From NCBI GenBank assembly GCA_028819215.1, contig JAPPMG010000088.1:1-64000 (forward strand): a DNA stretch of 64,000 nucleotides, in the 5' to 3' direction. This document shows, piece by piece, positions 22,001 to 26,277 of this stretch; position 1 is the stretch's first letter, and each line of letters begins with the position of its first letter. Both the position numbers and the translations under genes were made by a program. The notes beneath the pieces are model-generated. The model worked only from the letters and a program-made list of their open reading frames with translations, did no database searches and had not been told where the DNA came from. This DNA is from Bryobacterales bacterium (GTDB lineage Bacteria > Acidobacteriota > Terriglobia > Bryobacterales > UBA6623).

Positions 22001-24999
22001 TGGGACCGCAACGGCACCTTCGGCCGGGCCGAGATTCCTAGGCGATCCGCCACATGGGCCGCCAGCAGCGCCGCATTCGGATGCGCGAACATTTCCGCTT
22101 GGGACACCGCGTAGCGACCGCCGAGCACCCGGTTCAGCCGGTTCCGGAGCTCCACCATCTGGAGCGATTCAAGACCCAGTTCGAGGAAGCTCGCTTGCGC
22201 TCCCGGAGGCTCGTCCATTCGCGCGAGGCCCTGTGCCTCTCGGACGAGCAGGGCCTCAAGGCTGCGTCTCCGCAACGGCGGCAGTACATCCGCACCCAAG
22301 AATCCGGAGTCGAGCCGTTCTGAATCCAACGTGCCGTCCTCCGGCCCGTCGATCCGGTAGCGTCTTCCCTCAAACGGATATCCTGGCGCGGAAACCTGCC
22401 GGGGGCGGTCCCCACCGAAGCGGTCCGACAGCGATACGGGAACCCCCGCCTCCCAAACCTGCGCGATCGCCGAGCATGCTTCTTCATCTGCCGCGGACGC
22501 TCCGGAGAGGGTTGGGACCACCCGAGGGGCAGGTGCATCCACGGGCCACGCCCCGTGCGCCGACCATGAAGTCCGTCCCCGCGGCCCTAAGTCCAGAAGA
22601 ATTCGGATTCCGAGTTCCGAGAGCGTCCCGACCGCCGTGGCAAAGTGCGTTTGAGCGACTTGGCGACGCCAGTACTTTCCATCCAGATCGTCCGGACCCC
22701 GCACAACCTTCCCGGTACTGCTGCTCACGAAAGGCAGCGATCCAGACCCCGGATCCATCGCGCTTCCGGCCTGCTCGATGGCGGCCAGAATTGGATCCGT
22801 CAGCTCAGAGTGCGCCGCCTCGTTGTGCGGGAGCGGAAGTGTTCGTACCCCTTGCGCTTCGAGCTGGGCCAGCACCTTGGCCAAGAGCCCCTGCGAACCG
22901 CTCAGCACTTGGTGAGGACCGTTGTCGGACGCGACGCAAAGCCCTCCGCTGTCCGCACCGCCAACAAGCTCGGGGATCCGATCAGCCGCCTCCGCGGCAG
23001 TCAGGAAGACCGCAGCCATTGCTCCCCCCGACTTCAGCGACGCCATCAGCCGGCCCCGCTCGATCGCGAACTTCATCCCCTCGTCGAGGCCGAGCAATCC
23101 TGCCGCGTGCGCGGCCGCGACCTCGCCGACACCGTGACCGAGCACTGCCGAGGGACGGATCCCTGCCTCGCGCCAGAACTCCGCCAGCGCACAACCGAGT
23201 GCATAAATCGCCGGCTGCGTCCAGCTTGTCGCGTTCAACTCCGCGGCCGCCCCGTCCTCCCCGAACATCACCGGCAGCAGGCGCACGCCACACTCCTCCG
23301 CAAAGAGTGAGTCGCAGCGGTCGAGCACGTCTTGGACCGCCGGCTCGGTCCGGTAGAGCCTGCTGCCGATCCCGACCCACGGATCACCCTGTCCGGGGAA
23401 CACAAATGCCACCTTCGGCGAGGGTTCCGAATGCAAGGCGCGCTCGCCCGCCTGCACCTCCTCAAGGGCCGAGCGGAGCTCTGCCGCATCGCGAAACACC
23501 AGCCCGGCCCGGACCCCGAAGTGGGTCCGCCCCACCGTCGCCGTCCACGCCAGGTCACGCAGCCGAACCATCCGTCCGTCCGGCAGCCAAGACCGGTATC
23601 GTCCAGCCAGCCGACCTAGCGCCTCCGGCGTCTTGGCAGAAAGCGGCAAGATCCGCGTTCGACCCTGCTCCCCCTCAGCATCTTCCGGAGCCGGATACGC
23701 CTCCACCAGCACATGCGCATTTGTCCCGGAGAGGCCGAACGAACTCACCGCCCCGCGCATCCGCCGACCCTTCCGCCGGGGCCACCGCGTGCGCTTTGTC
23801 ACCACCCGGACCGGCAGCTCGCCCCAGCCGATTCGGGGATTCGGTTCATCGAAATGGAGCTGGCGCGCGATCACTCCCTCGTCCAGCGCCAGCACTAGCT
23901 TGATCAGCCCCGCAATTCCCGCCGCCTCCTCCAAGTGGCCCACATTTGTCTTCACCGAACCCAGCAGCAGCGGACGCCTCCGCGACCGGCCACGCCCATA
24001 CACCTCGAGCGCCGCCTCCACCTCGACGGGGTCCCCAAGGGGCGTCCCGGATCCGTGACCCTCGAGATAGTCCACATCCGACGGAGCCCAGCCGGCACGC
24101 TCCAGCGCCTCCTCAATCAGACGCGCCTGCGCCTGACCGCGCGGCGCGGTCAGACCCGCGCTCGCCCCGTCATGGTTCACCGCCGACCCCTGGATCACCC
24201 CCAGGATCCGGCGTCCCGCCTCCTGCGCCCGCGCGAGCGGTTCGAGCACTACGATGCCGCAGCCCTCGCCCCGCACGTACCCCTGCGCGCCTGCCGCGAA
24301 AGACCGGCACCGGCCGTCCCCTGCGAGCATGCCGCCGTTTGCGAACGCCTCAGTGCGTGTCGGGGAGAGGATCAGACTCACCCCTCCCGCAAGCGCCAGA
24401 TCCGCCTCGCCCCGCTCGAGGGCGAGGATCGCCTGATGCACCGCCACGAGCGACGATGAACTCGCCGTATCGACCGCCAAGGCCGGGCCTTCGAGACCCA
24501 AGGCGTAGGCGATCCGGCCGATCGCGGTACTCAGGCTGTTGCCGATCGCCGCGTAGACGGTTGCCGTCTCGTCTGCGGGAACGCACTCCCTGTAGCCGCT
24601 GTCGCCCACTCCGGCGAACACGCCCGTCCTACTGCCGGCCAAGTCGCCGGGTGCAATGGCGGCATGCTCAAGCGCGTGCCAGCTGACCTCGAGAAGGATC
24701 CGGTGCTGCGGATCCATGAGGCGAGCCTCGTTGTCCGAAATTCCGAAGAACGCGGCGTCAAAGCGGAACGGATCCTCGACGAACGCCCCGTATCGACGCG
24801 GATCCGGTGGAGGCCGGACGTCCGGGAAGAGGTCCCCGATGCGGCCTCGGCCCGACCCTGGCTCCCCCTCCACAACCGCGTCGCCGCCAGATCGCAGAAG
24901 TTCCCGGAAGCCATCCAATCCCTCGCCTCCGGGGAACCGGCATGCAACTCCTACGATCGCTATCGGCGTAGCGGCCGGATGGACGTCAGCTTGCGCCAC
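1..24999 (-). CDS. Giant modular type I polyketide synthase (3' end outside window)
   Basis: Elongates and tailors an acyl chain on carrier proteins; cytosolic megasynthase. Read on the minus strand, the frame is open from a GTG at 24,999 to position 1, which is 8,333 codons without an end. An in-frame TAA at 25,012-25,014 lies just upstream and GTG 24,999 is the only start between it and the first KS, giving a short leader of about 11 residues. The KS motif VKTN(V/I)GH of all five KS domains (positions 1, 6376, 13696, 20959, 23935) falls in the same frame, so this is one polypeptide. Layout: loading KS-AT-ACP; two KS-AT-DH-MT-ER-KR-ACP modules; one KS-AT-DH-MT-KR-ACP; then a partial KS. AT domains are integrated, so it is a cis-AT system. 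No release domain is visible because the gene leaves the window. The product is unknown; a polymethylated chain is inferred. Confidence 0.95.
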   Translation of the reverse strand, partial: MAQADVHPAATPIAIVGVACRFPGGEGLDGFRELLRSGGDAVVEGEPGSGRGRIGDLFPDVRPPPDPRRYGAFVEDPFRFDAAFFGISDNEARLMDPQHRILLEVSWHALEHAAIAPGDLAGSRTGVFAGVGDSGYRECVPADETATVYAAIGNSLSTAIGRIAYALGLEGPALAVDTASSSSLVAVHQAILALERGEADLALAGGVSLILSPTRTEAFANGGMLAGDGRCRSFAAGAQGYVRGEGCGIVVLEPLARAQEAGRRILGVIQGSAVNHDGASAGLTAPRGQAQARLIEEALERAGWAPSDVDYLEGHGSGTPLGDPVEVEAALEVYGRGRSRRRPLLLGSVKTNVGHLEEAAGIAGLIKLVLALDEGVIARQLHFDEPNPRIGWGELPVRVVTKRTRWPRRKGRRMRGAVSSFGLSGTNAHVLVEAYPAPEDAEGEQGRTRILPLSAKTPEALGRLAGRYRSWLPDGRMVRLRDLAWTATVGRTHFGVRAGLVFRDAAELRSALEEVQAGERALHSEPSPKVAFVFPGQGDPWVGIGSRLYRTEPAVQDVLDRCDSLFAEECGVRLLPVMFGEDGAAAELNATSWTQPAIYALGCALAEFWREAGIRPSAVLGHGVGEVAAAHAAGLLGLDEGMKFAIERGRLMASLKSGGAMAAVFLTAAEAADRIPELVGGADSGGLCVASDNGPHQVLSGSQGLLAKVLAQLEAQGVRTLPLPHNEAAHSELTDPILAAIEQAGSAMDPGSGSLPFVSSSTGKVVRGPDDLDGKYWRRQVAQTHFATAVGTLSELGIRILLDLGPRGRTSWSAHGAWPVDAPAPRVVPTLSGASAADEEACSAIAQVWEAGVPVSLSDRFGGDRPRQVSAPGYPFEGRRYRIDGPEDGTLDSERLDSGFLGADVLPPLRRRSLEALLVREAQGLARMDEPPGAQASFLELGLESLQMVELRNRLNRVLGGRYAVSQAEMFAHPNAALLAAHVADRLGISARPKVPLRSQMRSGQRVPIRDPVAVVGIGCRFPGGSGVDEFWKSLAEGRDLVTRGRPDGPLPGAGRGREAEVWGAYLPELDRFDAEFFRIAPREAELMDPQQRLLLEVSWEALEDAGIAPGCLRGSRTGVYAAMFTNDYQSLVAETAPGLYRSTGSSFSAAIGRVAYTLGLEGPAIALDTACSGSLVAIHQATASLERGEIDLALAGGVNTILTSQVTDAFAAAGILAPDGRCKTFDASADGYVRGEGCGLLALERLSDAKAAGRQVLGLILGSAVNQDGASAGLTAPNGQAQERVIREALERAAVEPASVDYLEAHGSGTPLGDPIELEAAASAYGDAREAERPLLVGSVKTNIGHLEAAAGVAGVIKVLLSMREGLLPRNLHFEEPNPLLDWKNLPLEVVRKATPWTEAGRPRRAAVSSFGYSGTNAHLVLETPSAPTVEQDSSSRAFRVLPLSGASTRAVRDLARRYVRHLHRTGRGSSWLADAAWTAGTGRSHLGHRAAVVFRDAASLGTGLRGIAEAESAVGGAPGGPVAFLYTGQGSQWAGMGRELYETEPVFRKAMDRCEEVFRAERGASLLEVIFEDSERLDHTEWTQPALYALESGLTALWASVGIRPDVVFGHSVGEIAAAAAAGTFDLETGMLFATRRGALMGSLPAEGSMAAVFASADRVRDALREGVSLAAENGAHQVVSGLRDAVAALGKELAEAGIRVDPLRTSHAFHSAAMDPVLADLEKAAPEASDPSVRLVSDLSGHMLAGAPDGEYWRRQAREPVQFATAVQTLAEMEAGLLVEIGPHGVLGPMAALAWPQSAKPTAIPSQRRNGGGNEDFVGAVAGAYEAGLDISFEGLFADERRRRISLPTYPFQGERYWPPPSERLEAEAGHALLGVQRDSPDGEHSFERRLHSRDPAWLADHQVFGEVVAPGALYAAQVSEALRESHDRVRAVLEETSITSPLVLLGDEDRLVQVALGKDRSWRVVSRDAAGQWETHAEGRWAPLAASASVPADLGALKTSLAQVGADLESGSVGVAYGPAFLGLVTLWSGYGEALGEVLLPAGIEDRNLLAHPALLDACFRVLWGIPEPDGAGGTWLPIGWDRLVLHEALPERVFCRALDRGGEGGTRRADFWLYKETGEELARVEGFALRRTSRAALLGQRVEETLHEVVWREGPAVGLREAGFLAGPQQVESGLGAFDGYLETAGRDGASLAALGRELERESLRLLLRGFRELGWEPGPGECFETDELRRRLKVTEDHGRLFGRLLAVLEEMGALGREPEGGWHVAAVPEAPAGPDAGAGDSAAESIELGVLRRCGESLADVLRGRADALDLLFGGDPGAASLYRESPAMRAMNGMVADAVRAAIAGLPDGRPLRVIEVGAGTGATTGALLEVVPAGRTEYTFTDISTAFFPDAERRFGERGVDLRFLALDIERDPADQEFALHGYDLVVAANVLHATRDLGATLAHCRHLLAPSGVLMAVEETARKEWLDLTFGLLPGWWRFQDAYRSDHALVPSPVWRQALTDAGFEETSLVEDPSGALLILARGPSEVQVRPGCFVLAGAGAFSDAVARELRQRGQDVVPGPADGHRTSWRSFFETLDGQAPLRGVVHLESVRRDAAELSTAELAADAQEIGASALALVQGMSDAGVSPVNGTWFVTRGGQVIGRERSGALPGALLWGFAGGVDFEHGDLTPRLLDLDPEAPPCAGALADELLFPDGETRIARRRGDRLVARLTRFAGRVELPEDGGWRWTADPTGALDGVRIEAAAADPGPGEVRVRLEAAGVNFHDVMVGMQVVDADQALGIELCGRVVEVGEGVRELQTGDRVAGFASGAFGPEVITHAEYVAPTPPGHSAPELATIPVASVTAALAFEHAGLEKGERVLIHAGTGGVGHAAIRLAQAAGLEVYATASAPKQEYLRSLGVQAVFDSRSPGFGKQILEATGGAGVAMVLNSLSGEGFIEASLSCLAPGGAFVELGKRNIRSAGEMASARPDVRYLILALDRLMRDEPERLGAVLRSVMERVASGELKPLPFTRWPLAEAGAALGELQAARHIGKVVLVPSALAAGRLRGDRTYLVTGGLGAIGLEVARWLAAAGAGSIVLNGRRPPDAAAAAAVAELREGGAAVHIEIADVTDEAAVAGMLGRIDADLPPLAGVIHSVGALANAALTNQDWERFERVLGPKVLGAWRLHRATLGRELDLFVLFSSVSGVVGNSGQANHAAVNAFLDQLARHRRALGLPGQAIAWGPWSETAKPKEDLEHSARLLADSGEEWMASEQAIRTLVRLVREDVGTSLAASVDWSALPVRAPWLAEVMGRSEIRSGADSDDLLGRLRGLAPEERRDGLIRFLEQQVVQILRLRSAPSPSAGFFGLGMDSLMAVELRNRLNRAFRGAFVVSSTVVFDHPDIDRLAEHLAGKVAGLQAETPQSPAPPSVRRREGERIAIVGMACRFPGAADAEAFWAQLCSGADLVTRGRPDGLFVDAETDAARPFGAYVEGLDRFDAGFFRIAPVEAELLDPQQRMLLETSWAALEDAGIAPDRLRGSRTGVYGGVWGHDYEALVATLGDDPSTNLYRSTGIAPSAAVGRVAFVLGLEGPAITVDTACSSSLVALHQAAAALRAGEADLALAGGVNAILTSTATRIFTDAGMLAADGRCKTFDAAADGFVRGEGCGMVVLKRLADAEAAGDRILAVVLGSAVNQDGASAGLTVPNGPAQERVIEEALSRAGVEASSVDYLEAHGTGTELGDPVEVEAAAAVYGRGRSPERPLLIGSVKTNVGHLEAAAGVAGLIKAVLAIRSGEIPRHLHFERPNPRMDWEQLPVRVTSKETPWPEAGRPRRAAVSSFGYSGTNAHVVIEGYAEGREAPRVEVGALPESGADGHIRQADAPRQHRLLPLSGKSEDALRELADRHRAALSEDIPLADMAWTAGVGRSHFPHRSGVVFSDRASLEERLETVKQRTATSPVKGPVAFLYTGQGSQWAGMGRELYETETVFRTAMDRCEEVFRAERGASLLEVIFEDSDRLDRTEWAQPALYALESGLTALWASVGIRPDVVFGHSVGEIAAAVATGAFDLETGMRFATRRGALMGSLPAEGSMAAVFASADQVRDSLREGVSLAADNGAHQVVSGPRDAVASLGEELSEAGIRVDPLRTSHAFHSALMDPVLAELEAAAPEASEPSVGLVSNISGRLLEGAPDGAYWRRQAREPVQFATAMRTLAEMEAGIVLEIGPHGVLGPMAALCWPRSEAPAVIPSQRRGVSGDFIGAVAGAYEAGLDISFEGLFAGERRRRISLPTYPFQRERYWISPSPRLQTAAGHALLGVQRDSPDGEHSFERQLNGRDPAWLADHRVFGELVAPGALYAAQVSEALRETQRELPVVLEETSITSPLVLSGDEGRLVQVGLGKDRSWRVVSRDAGGQWETHAEGRWAPQAGAASEPADLGALKGSLAQVGADPASGRVGVEFGPAFRGLGPLWSGSGEALGEVLLPAGTENRNLLAHPALLDACFRVLWGLPEPGGAGGTWLPIGWDRLVLHAALPERVWCRALDRGVEGGTRRADLWLYSETGEELVRIEGFALRRASRAALLGQRVEQTLHEVAWREGPAVGLREAGFLAGPQQIESGLGGFDGYLEAAGLDGASLAALGRELERESRRLLLRGFGELGWEPGPGERFETDELRRRLRVTEDHGQLFGRLLAVLEEMGVLGREPEGGWHVAAAPEAPAGSEAGVGDSAAASIELGVLRRCGESLADVLRGRADALDLLFGGEPGAASLYRESPAMRAVNGMVADAVRASIAALPNGRPLRVIEIGAGTGATTAALLEVLPAGRTEYSFTDISTAFFPDAERRFGEGGVDPRFLALDIERDPADQGFALHAYDLVIAANVLHATRDLAATLAHCRRLLAPSGVLVAVEETVRKEWLDLTFGLLPGWWRFQDAYRSDHALVPVPVWRQALTDAGFEWTSLIEDPSGALLILARGPSEVQVRPGRFVLAGAGAFSEAIARELRNRGQDVVPGPADGHRKSWRSFFKTLDGQAPLRGVVHVEGVRRDSAELSTAEVAGDAEEIAASALALVQGMSDAGVSPVNGTWFVTRGGQVIGRERSGALPGALLWGFAGGVDFEHGDLTPRLLDLDPEAPPCAGALADELLFPDGETRIARRRGDRLVARLTRFAGRVELPEDGGWRWTADPTGALDGVRIEAAAADPGPGEVRVRLEAAGVNFHDVMVGMQVVDADQALGIELCGRVVEVGEGVRELQTGDRVAGFASGAFGPEVITHAEYVAPTPPGHSAPELATIPVASVTAALAFEHAGLEKGERVLIHAGTGGVGHAAIRLAQAAGLEVYATASAPKQEYLRSLGVQAVFDSRSPGFGKQILEATGGAGVAMVLNSLSGEGFIEASLSCLAPGGAFVELGKRNIRSAGEMASARPDVRYLILALDRLMRDEPERLGAVLRSVMERVASGELKPLPFTRWPLAEAGAALGELQAARHIGKVVLVPSALAAGRLRGDRTYLVTGGLGAIGLEVARWLAAAGAGSIVLNGRRPPDAAAAAAVAELREGGAAVHIEIADVTDEAAVAGMLGRIDADLPPLAGVIHSVGALANAALTNQDWERFERVLGPKVLGAWRLHRATLGRELDLFVLFSSLSGVVGNPGLANYAAANAFLDQLARLRRALGLPGQAIAWGPWSGIGEAEQQRDRIATRLADYGEEWIAPEQGIRALARIVREDVGTSVVASVDWAMLPVPAPWLAEVIGRAKSRSSADWDEQPGGQAANQLLRRLRGLPPGERRDGLIRFLEEQVVQILRLRSTPSTSTGFFELGMDSLMAVELRNRLNRAFREAFVVSNTAVFDHPDIARLAQHLAGKLAGVQPDTPRVAALPSARHREGERIAIVGMACRFPGAPDAESFWEQLRSGADLVTKGRPDGLFVDAETEAARPFGTYVEGLDRFDAGFFRIAPVEAELLDPQQRMLLETSWAALEDAGIAPDGLRGSRTGVYGGVCGHDYAALVATLDDDPSTNLYMSTGIASSAAVGRVAFALGLEGPAITLDTACSSSLVALHQAAAALRAGEADLALAGGVNAILKSTATRIFTDAGMLAADGRCKTFDAKADGFVRGEGCGMVVLKRLADAEAAGDRILAVVLGSAVNQDGASAGLTAPNGPAQERVIEEALARAGVEASSVDYLEAHGTGTELGDPVEVLAAAAVYGRGRSPERPLLIGSVKTNVGHLEAAAGVAGLIKAVLAIRSGEIPRHLHFERPNPRMDWEQLPVRVTSEATAWPEAERPRRAAVSSFGYSGTNAHVVLEGYAEGRDAPRVEVPALPESGADDRLPQAGAPRQRRLLPLSGKSEDALRELADRYRATLSDDIPLADMAWTAGVGRSHFRYRAGLAFQDRSSLQEQLEAVRQGVVASPSQGPVAFLYTGQGSQWAGMGRELYESEPVFRAVLERCDQVFRAERGASLLPVMFEDLSGRLDRTEWTQPALYALESGLTALWASVGVRPDIVFGHSVGELAAAAAAGAFDLEAGMRFATRRGALMGSLAEGGAMAAVFAPPDRVQDELREGISLAADNGAHQVVSGPRDAVVTLGKKLAEAGIRVDPLRTSHAFHSALMDPVLAELEAAAPEASDPSVRVVSDVSGRMLEGAPDGVYWRRQAREPVQFATAVQTLGELEAGLLLEIGPHGVLGPMAALCWPHSEAPAVIPSQRRGGSGDFIGAVAGAYEAGLDISFEGLFAGERRRRISLPTYPFQRERYWISPSPRLQTAAGHALLGVQRDSPDGEHSFERQLNGRDPAWLADHRVFGELVAPGALYAAQVSEALRETQRELPVVLEETSITSPLVLSGDEGRLVQVGLGKDRSWRVVSRDAGGQWETHAEGRWAPQAGAASEPADLGALKGSLAQVGADPASGRVGVEFGPAFRGLGPLWSGSGEALGEVLLPAGTENRNLLAHPALLDACFRVLWGLPEPGGAGGTWLPIGWDRLVLHAALPERVWCRALDRGVEGGTRRADLWLYSETGEELVRIEGFALRRASRAALLGQRVEQTLHEVAWREGPAVGLREAGFLAGPQQIESGLGGFDGYLEAAGLDGASLAALGRELERESRRLLLRGFGELGWEPGPGERFETDELRRRLRVTEDHGQLFGRLLAVLEEMGVLGREPEGGWHVAAAPEAPAGSEAGVGDSAAASIELGVLRRCGESLADVLRGRADALDLLFGGEPGAASLFRESAVARALNRMIAEAVHTAVAGLPDGRQLRVIEIGAGTGGTTAALLDVLPADRTEYTFTDISSDSFPDAEGRFGEPGVDFRSLALDIERDPADQRFALHAYDLVIAANVLHATRDLGETLAHCRRLLAPSGVLMAVEETARKEWLDLTFGLLPGWWRFQDAYRSDHALVPSLVWRQALTDAGFEETSLVEDPSGALLILARGPLEVSAEGGLFVLAGEGELGADLAVELERRGSRAVEGPKDADRQAWRGFFESLPSAFPLRGVAYLTGVRRDGAELSTRELEEELETVGAGALALVQGMSDAGVSPVSGTWFVTRGGQVIDCERSGALVGASLWGFASVVDLEHGDLIPRLLDLDPESLPSATTVADELLFADRETRVARRAGARLVARLTRFAAREGGSSDPDPSEVRLRGDRSYLITGGLGGLGLEVARWLAQAGAGAIVLNGRRPPDTNSEALISELREGGAEVRVEIADVTDPEAVAGMLGRIDADLPPLAGVIHSVGTLADAALTNQDWERFDQVLGPKVLGAWRLHRATLDRELDLFVLFSSLAGVIGNPGQGNYAAANAFLDQLARHRRALGLPGQAIAWGPWSETGTAEEQRERIGAQLARWVEEWIAPEQGIRALELLVRDGVGTSVVASLDWSALPVQGPWLAEVMGRGETQAPADRDGQLAAHAADQLLSRLRGLASEERRDELIRFLNEQVVQILRLRSAPSPSTGFFELGMDSLMAVELRNRLNRAFREAFVVSNTTVFDHPDIARLAEHLVQQLGGVASEAPPVRSLPAVRRGDDERIAIVGVACRFPGAPDAEAFWTQLRSGADLVTRGRPDGFFVDTETSATRSFGGYVEGIDRFDAGFFRIAPVEAELLDPQQRMLLETSWAALEDAGIAPEGLRGSRTGVFGGISTNDYQALISEIVHDPSATLYKSTGVTFSAAIGRIAFALGLEGPAITVDTACSSSLVALHQAAAALRAGEADLALAGGVNAILTSEVTRIFTDAGLLAPDGRCKTFDAAADGFVRGEGCGMVVLKRLADAEAAGDRILAVVLGSAVNQDGASAGLTAPNGPAQERVIEEALARAGVEASSVDYLEAHGTGTELGDPVEVEAAAAVYGRDRSPERPLLIGSVKTNVGH
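1030..7419 (-). other. PKS module 3: KS-AT-DH-MT-KR-ACP (no ER)
   Basis: KS about 7,395-6,120 with DTACSSSL; AT about 5,820-4,970 with GHSVGE and SHAFH (malonyl type); DH about 4,760-3,950 with HRVFGELVAP; C-methyltransferase about 3,650-2,800 with EIGAGTGGTT; KR about 2,165-1,640 with TGGLGGLG and intact GNYAAANAF; ACP about 1,210 with LGMDSL. Sequence equivalent to the module 1/2 segment before the ER runs up to the VARLTRFA region and then goes directly to the KR, so the ER is missing without disturbing the flanks. Predicted outcome is an alpha-methyl alpha,beta-unsaturated thioester. Confidence 0.9.
3398..4935 (-). repeat. Block B, module 3 copy (AT end, DH, start of MT)
   Basis: As far as read, 1,538 bases are identical to 10,721-12,258 at an offset of 7,323 bases (2,441 codons). 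The first mismatches outside are at 3,397 and 4,936. The block covers the AT-DH linker, DH and the N-terminal part of the methyltransferase region. Confidence 0.88.
8207..9825 (-). repeat. Block A, module 2 copy (ER to mid-KR)
   Basis: As far as read, 1,619 bases are identical to 15,500-17,118 at an offset of 7,293 bases (2,431 codons). The first mismatches outside are at 8,206 (a versus g) and 9,826 (g versus c). The block covers the end of the MT-ER linker, the whole ER and the N-terminal half of the KR. Confidence 0.88.
10721..12258 (-). repeat. Block B, module 2 copy (AT end, DH, start of MT)
   Basis: Partner of 3,398-4,935. Module 2 shares this block with module 3 and block A with module 1, so it is a hybrid of the two. 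Confidence 0.88.
14735..21999 (-). other. PKS module 1: KS-AT-DH-MT-ER-KR(inactive?)-ACP
   Basis: Domains in order (approximate): KS 21,980-20,710 with DTACSGSL; AT 20,440-19,600 with GHSVGE and HAFH, the malonyl-CoA signature; DH 19,380-18,570 with HQVFGEVVAP (catalytic His 19,285-19,287); C-methyltransferase about 18,300-17,200 with SAM motif EVGAGTGATT; ER about 16,810-15,880 with AGTGGVGHAA; KR about 15,830-15,290; ACP about 14,900 with LGMDSL (Ser 14,905-14,907). The KR has TGGLGAIG and FSSVSG but reads ANHAAVNAF where active KRs have ANYAAANAF; the His codon is 15,373-15,375 (CAC). Without the Tyr the KR is predicted inactive, leaving DH and ER without substrate. ER and half of KR are identical in DNA to module 2. 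Confidence 0.88.
15500..17118 (-). repeat. Block A, module 1 copy (ER to mid-KR)
   Basis: Partner of 8,207-9,825. The module 1 KR Tyr-to-His change (15,373-15,375) lies just outside the identical block, in the KR part that was not homogenised. Confidence 0.88.
22000..24999 (-). other. PKS loading module KS(Ser)-AT(Gly)-ACP
   Basis: First unit of the synthase. The KS carries DTASSSSLVA where extension KS domains carry DTAC; the Ser codon is 24,460-24,462 (AGT, one base from TGT). Its HGSGT and KTNVGH histidines are kept. A Cys-to-Ser or Cys-to-Gln KS at the N-terminus is typical of decarboxylating loading modules (KSQ, KSS of NysA/AmphA). The AT reads GHGVGE instead of GHSxGE; the Gly codon is 23,131-23,133, so the acyl-accepting Ser is gone. 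Its GQGSQW region reads GQGDPW and the HAFH/YASH selectivity motif reads EAAH. The ACP keeps the phosphopantetheine Ser in LGLESLQ (22,165-22,167). The ACP can carry a starter, but this AT should not load it. Priming in trans is inferred. Boundaries are approximate. Confidence 0.85.
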
Positions 25000-25008
25000 G
25001 ACAAAGAT

Positions 25009-25014
25009 ATATTA
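25009..25014 (-). promoter_or_regulatory. Putative -10 (TAATAT) of the PKS gene, leaderless type
   Basis: The minus strand reads TAATAT 9 nt before the GTG at 24,999. No Shine-Dalgarno is seen. The -35 region is weak (TTCAAG at 18 nt). This is inference from the pattern shared with other genes in the window. Confidence 0.35.
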
Positions 25015-25267
25015 GTCGTTGGATCCCCGGGGCTTGAATCACTGGCCTGAACGCCGGTGGAGAGGGGCTTAAGCGACCCTGACTCGACCGGCCATCGAGA
25101 GTGGCCGATGAGTCGCTGCTGAGTGCCAGTCTCAGGGCAAGCCGCTTCGTCCGATTCGGGCGAATCTCCCTCACTATTGTCCCGACCTCCCATTCCGACA
25201 GCCGCATTGCGCGGGCGAGGATCGCGGGCAGGCTGGCCGAAGTGGTTCGGTTTCAGGGCTACTGGGG

Positions 25268-25961
25268 TTGACCCACGAAGATGCCAAGGAAATCTGTCAG
25301 ATTCTCGGCGACCTCCCGTTCAAGTCCGTCGAGGTCTACGCCCGCAGCGGCCTGTTGGCTGCCGTCGACCTGATGCGGCTCAGCGTCCACGAGGATCCGT
25401 CCAAACCAGCGGCCCACAAGCAACTCACAGCGATGCTGGAGATCGGCTTCGACCTACGAAGCTTGGAACTGATCTCTGCCTGCGAAGACTATGCCGAGGC
25501 CATTCCCGAGGATCCGGAACCATGGATTTCCTTGGCCGAACGCCGACTTGGAAGCAACGCCCACCGGAAGGCTGAGGTCGCGCTGGAGAAGGCCCGGATT
25601 TGCACCAGTCAAGACAATCGCGTGATCGACTTGACGGCAGTGACGTCCCTGCTCGCTACGAAGCGGAAGCCAACGCGAGGACGGCTCTCGCTGGCGGTGT
25701 GCGACCTGTCCAATGCGGAGGCCGTCGTCAGTCCGAGGACCAAGCCCAGTATGCTGCTCGGCGCGGTTCAAGCGCTCACTGCTGTAGCGCGATCGGCACC
25801 TTCAGATCCAATCTCAGCCTGGCCGCATCGCCGCTCAGGCGGCATTGATTGCAGCAGCGTGTGGCCGTCGCCTGCTCGCGCAAGTGTCGGCTGGCAACCG
25901 CTTGGCCTTCGGATCGGCCCTGGCGTCAAGTGAATACTGCGGCTCGAGGGTGCCGGAATGA
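25268..25961 (+). pseudogene. Frameshifted hypothetical protein
   Basis: Codon usage looks coding from about 25,268 (TTG in the listed frame; the true start is uncertain). About 175 residues follow, acidic and helical, with a TPR-like look in the stretch AIPEDPEPWISLAERRLGS. Near 25,800 the coding signal moves to another frame, which continues as AAQAALIAAACG to a TGA at 25,959-25,961. No family is recognised. It is divergent from the PKS gene. Either a decayed gene or a sequence error at one site. Confidence 0.45.
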
Positions 25962-26277
25962 CTACTACGCACTGGGCAGAATCGCTCAGGTTCTGCTGGT
26001 ACTGAGGCCCTCGATCCATAATCAACAGGGCATGGAAGCGGTCCTCGGCCCATGGCCGCGTCCGGAGGACTCCAGACTGGGTTTGGGTGATCCGAGCGGG
26101 GAATTCCGCCTCGGAGCGGAGAGTCAGCCCGTGTCGGTCCGAACCCCGGATCCTCGAGTGCCCACAGCCGCATCACCTCGGCATCGATTCCGACGAGTTC
26201 GATCAGCCCTTCGCGGGCAGGCGCATCCTCACCCCGACGCTGGAAGCCCTCGAGCGAGGGTCAACTCCACTGGGGCT
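25962..26277. other. Gap with coding-like remnants
   Basis: Short stretches look coding on the plus strand (for example around 26,255-26,350, reading LHWGFKQLRIQARTLQAIVG), but no intact frame is present. It may be more decay of the preceding gene or of a neighbour. Confidence 0.3.

Noticed and set aside
1..24999. Trans-AT polyketide synthase
   Set aside because: Each module has an integrated AT after the KS with GHSVGE and HAFH in the extension modules; only the loading AT is defective.
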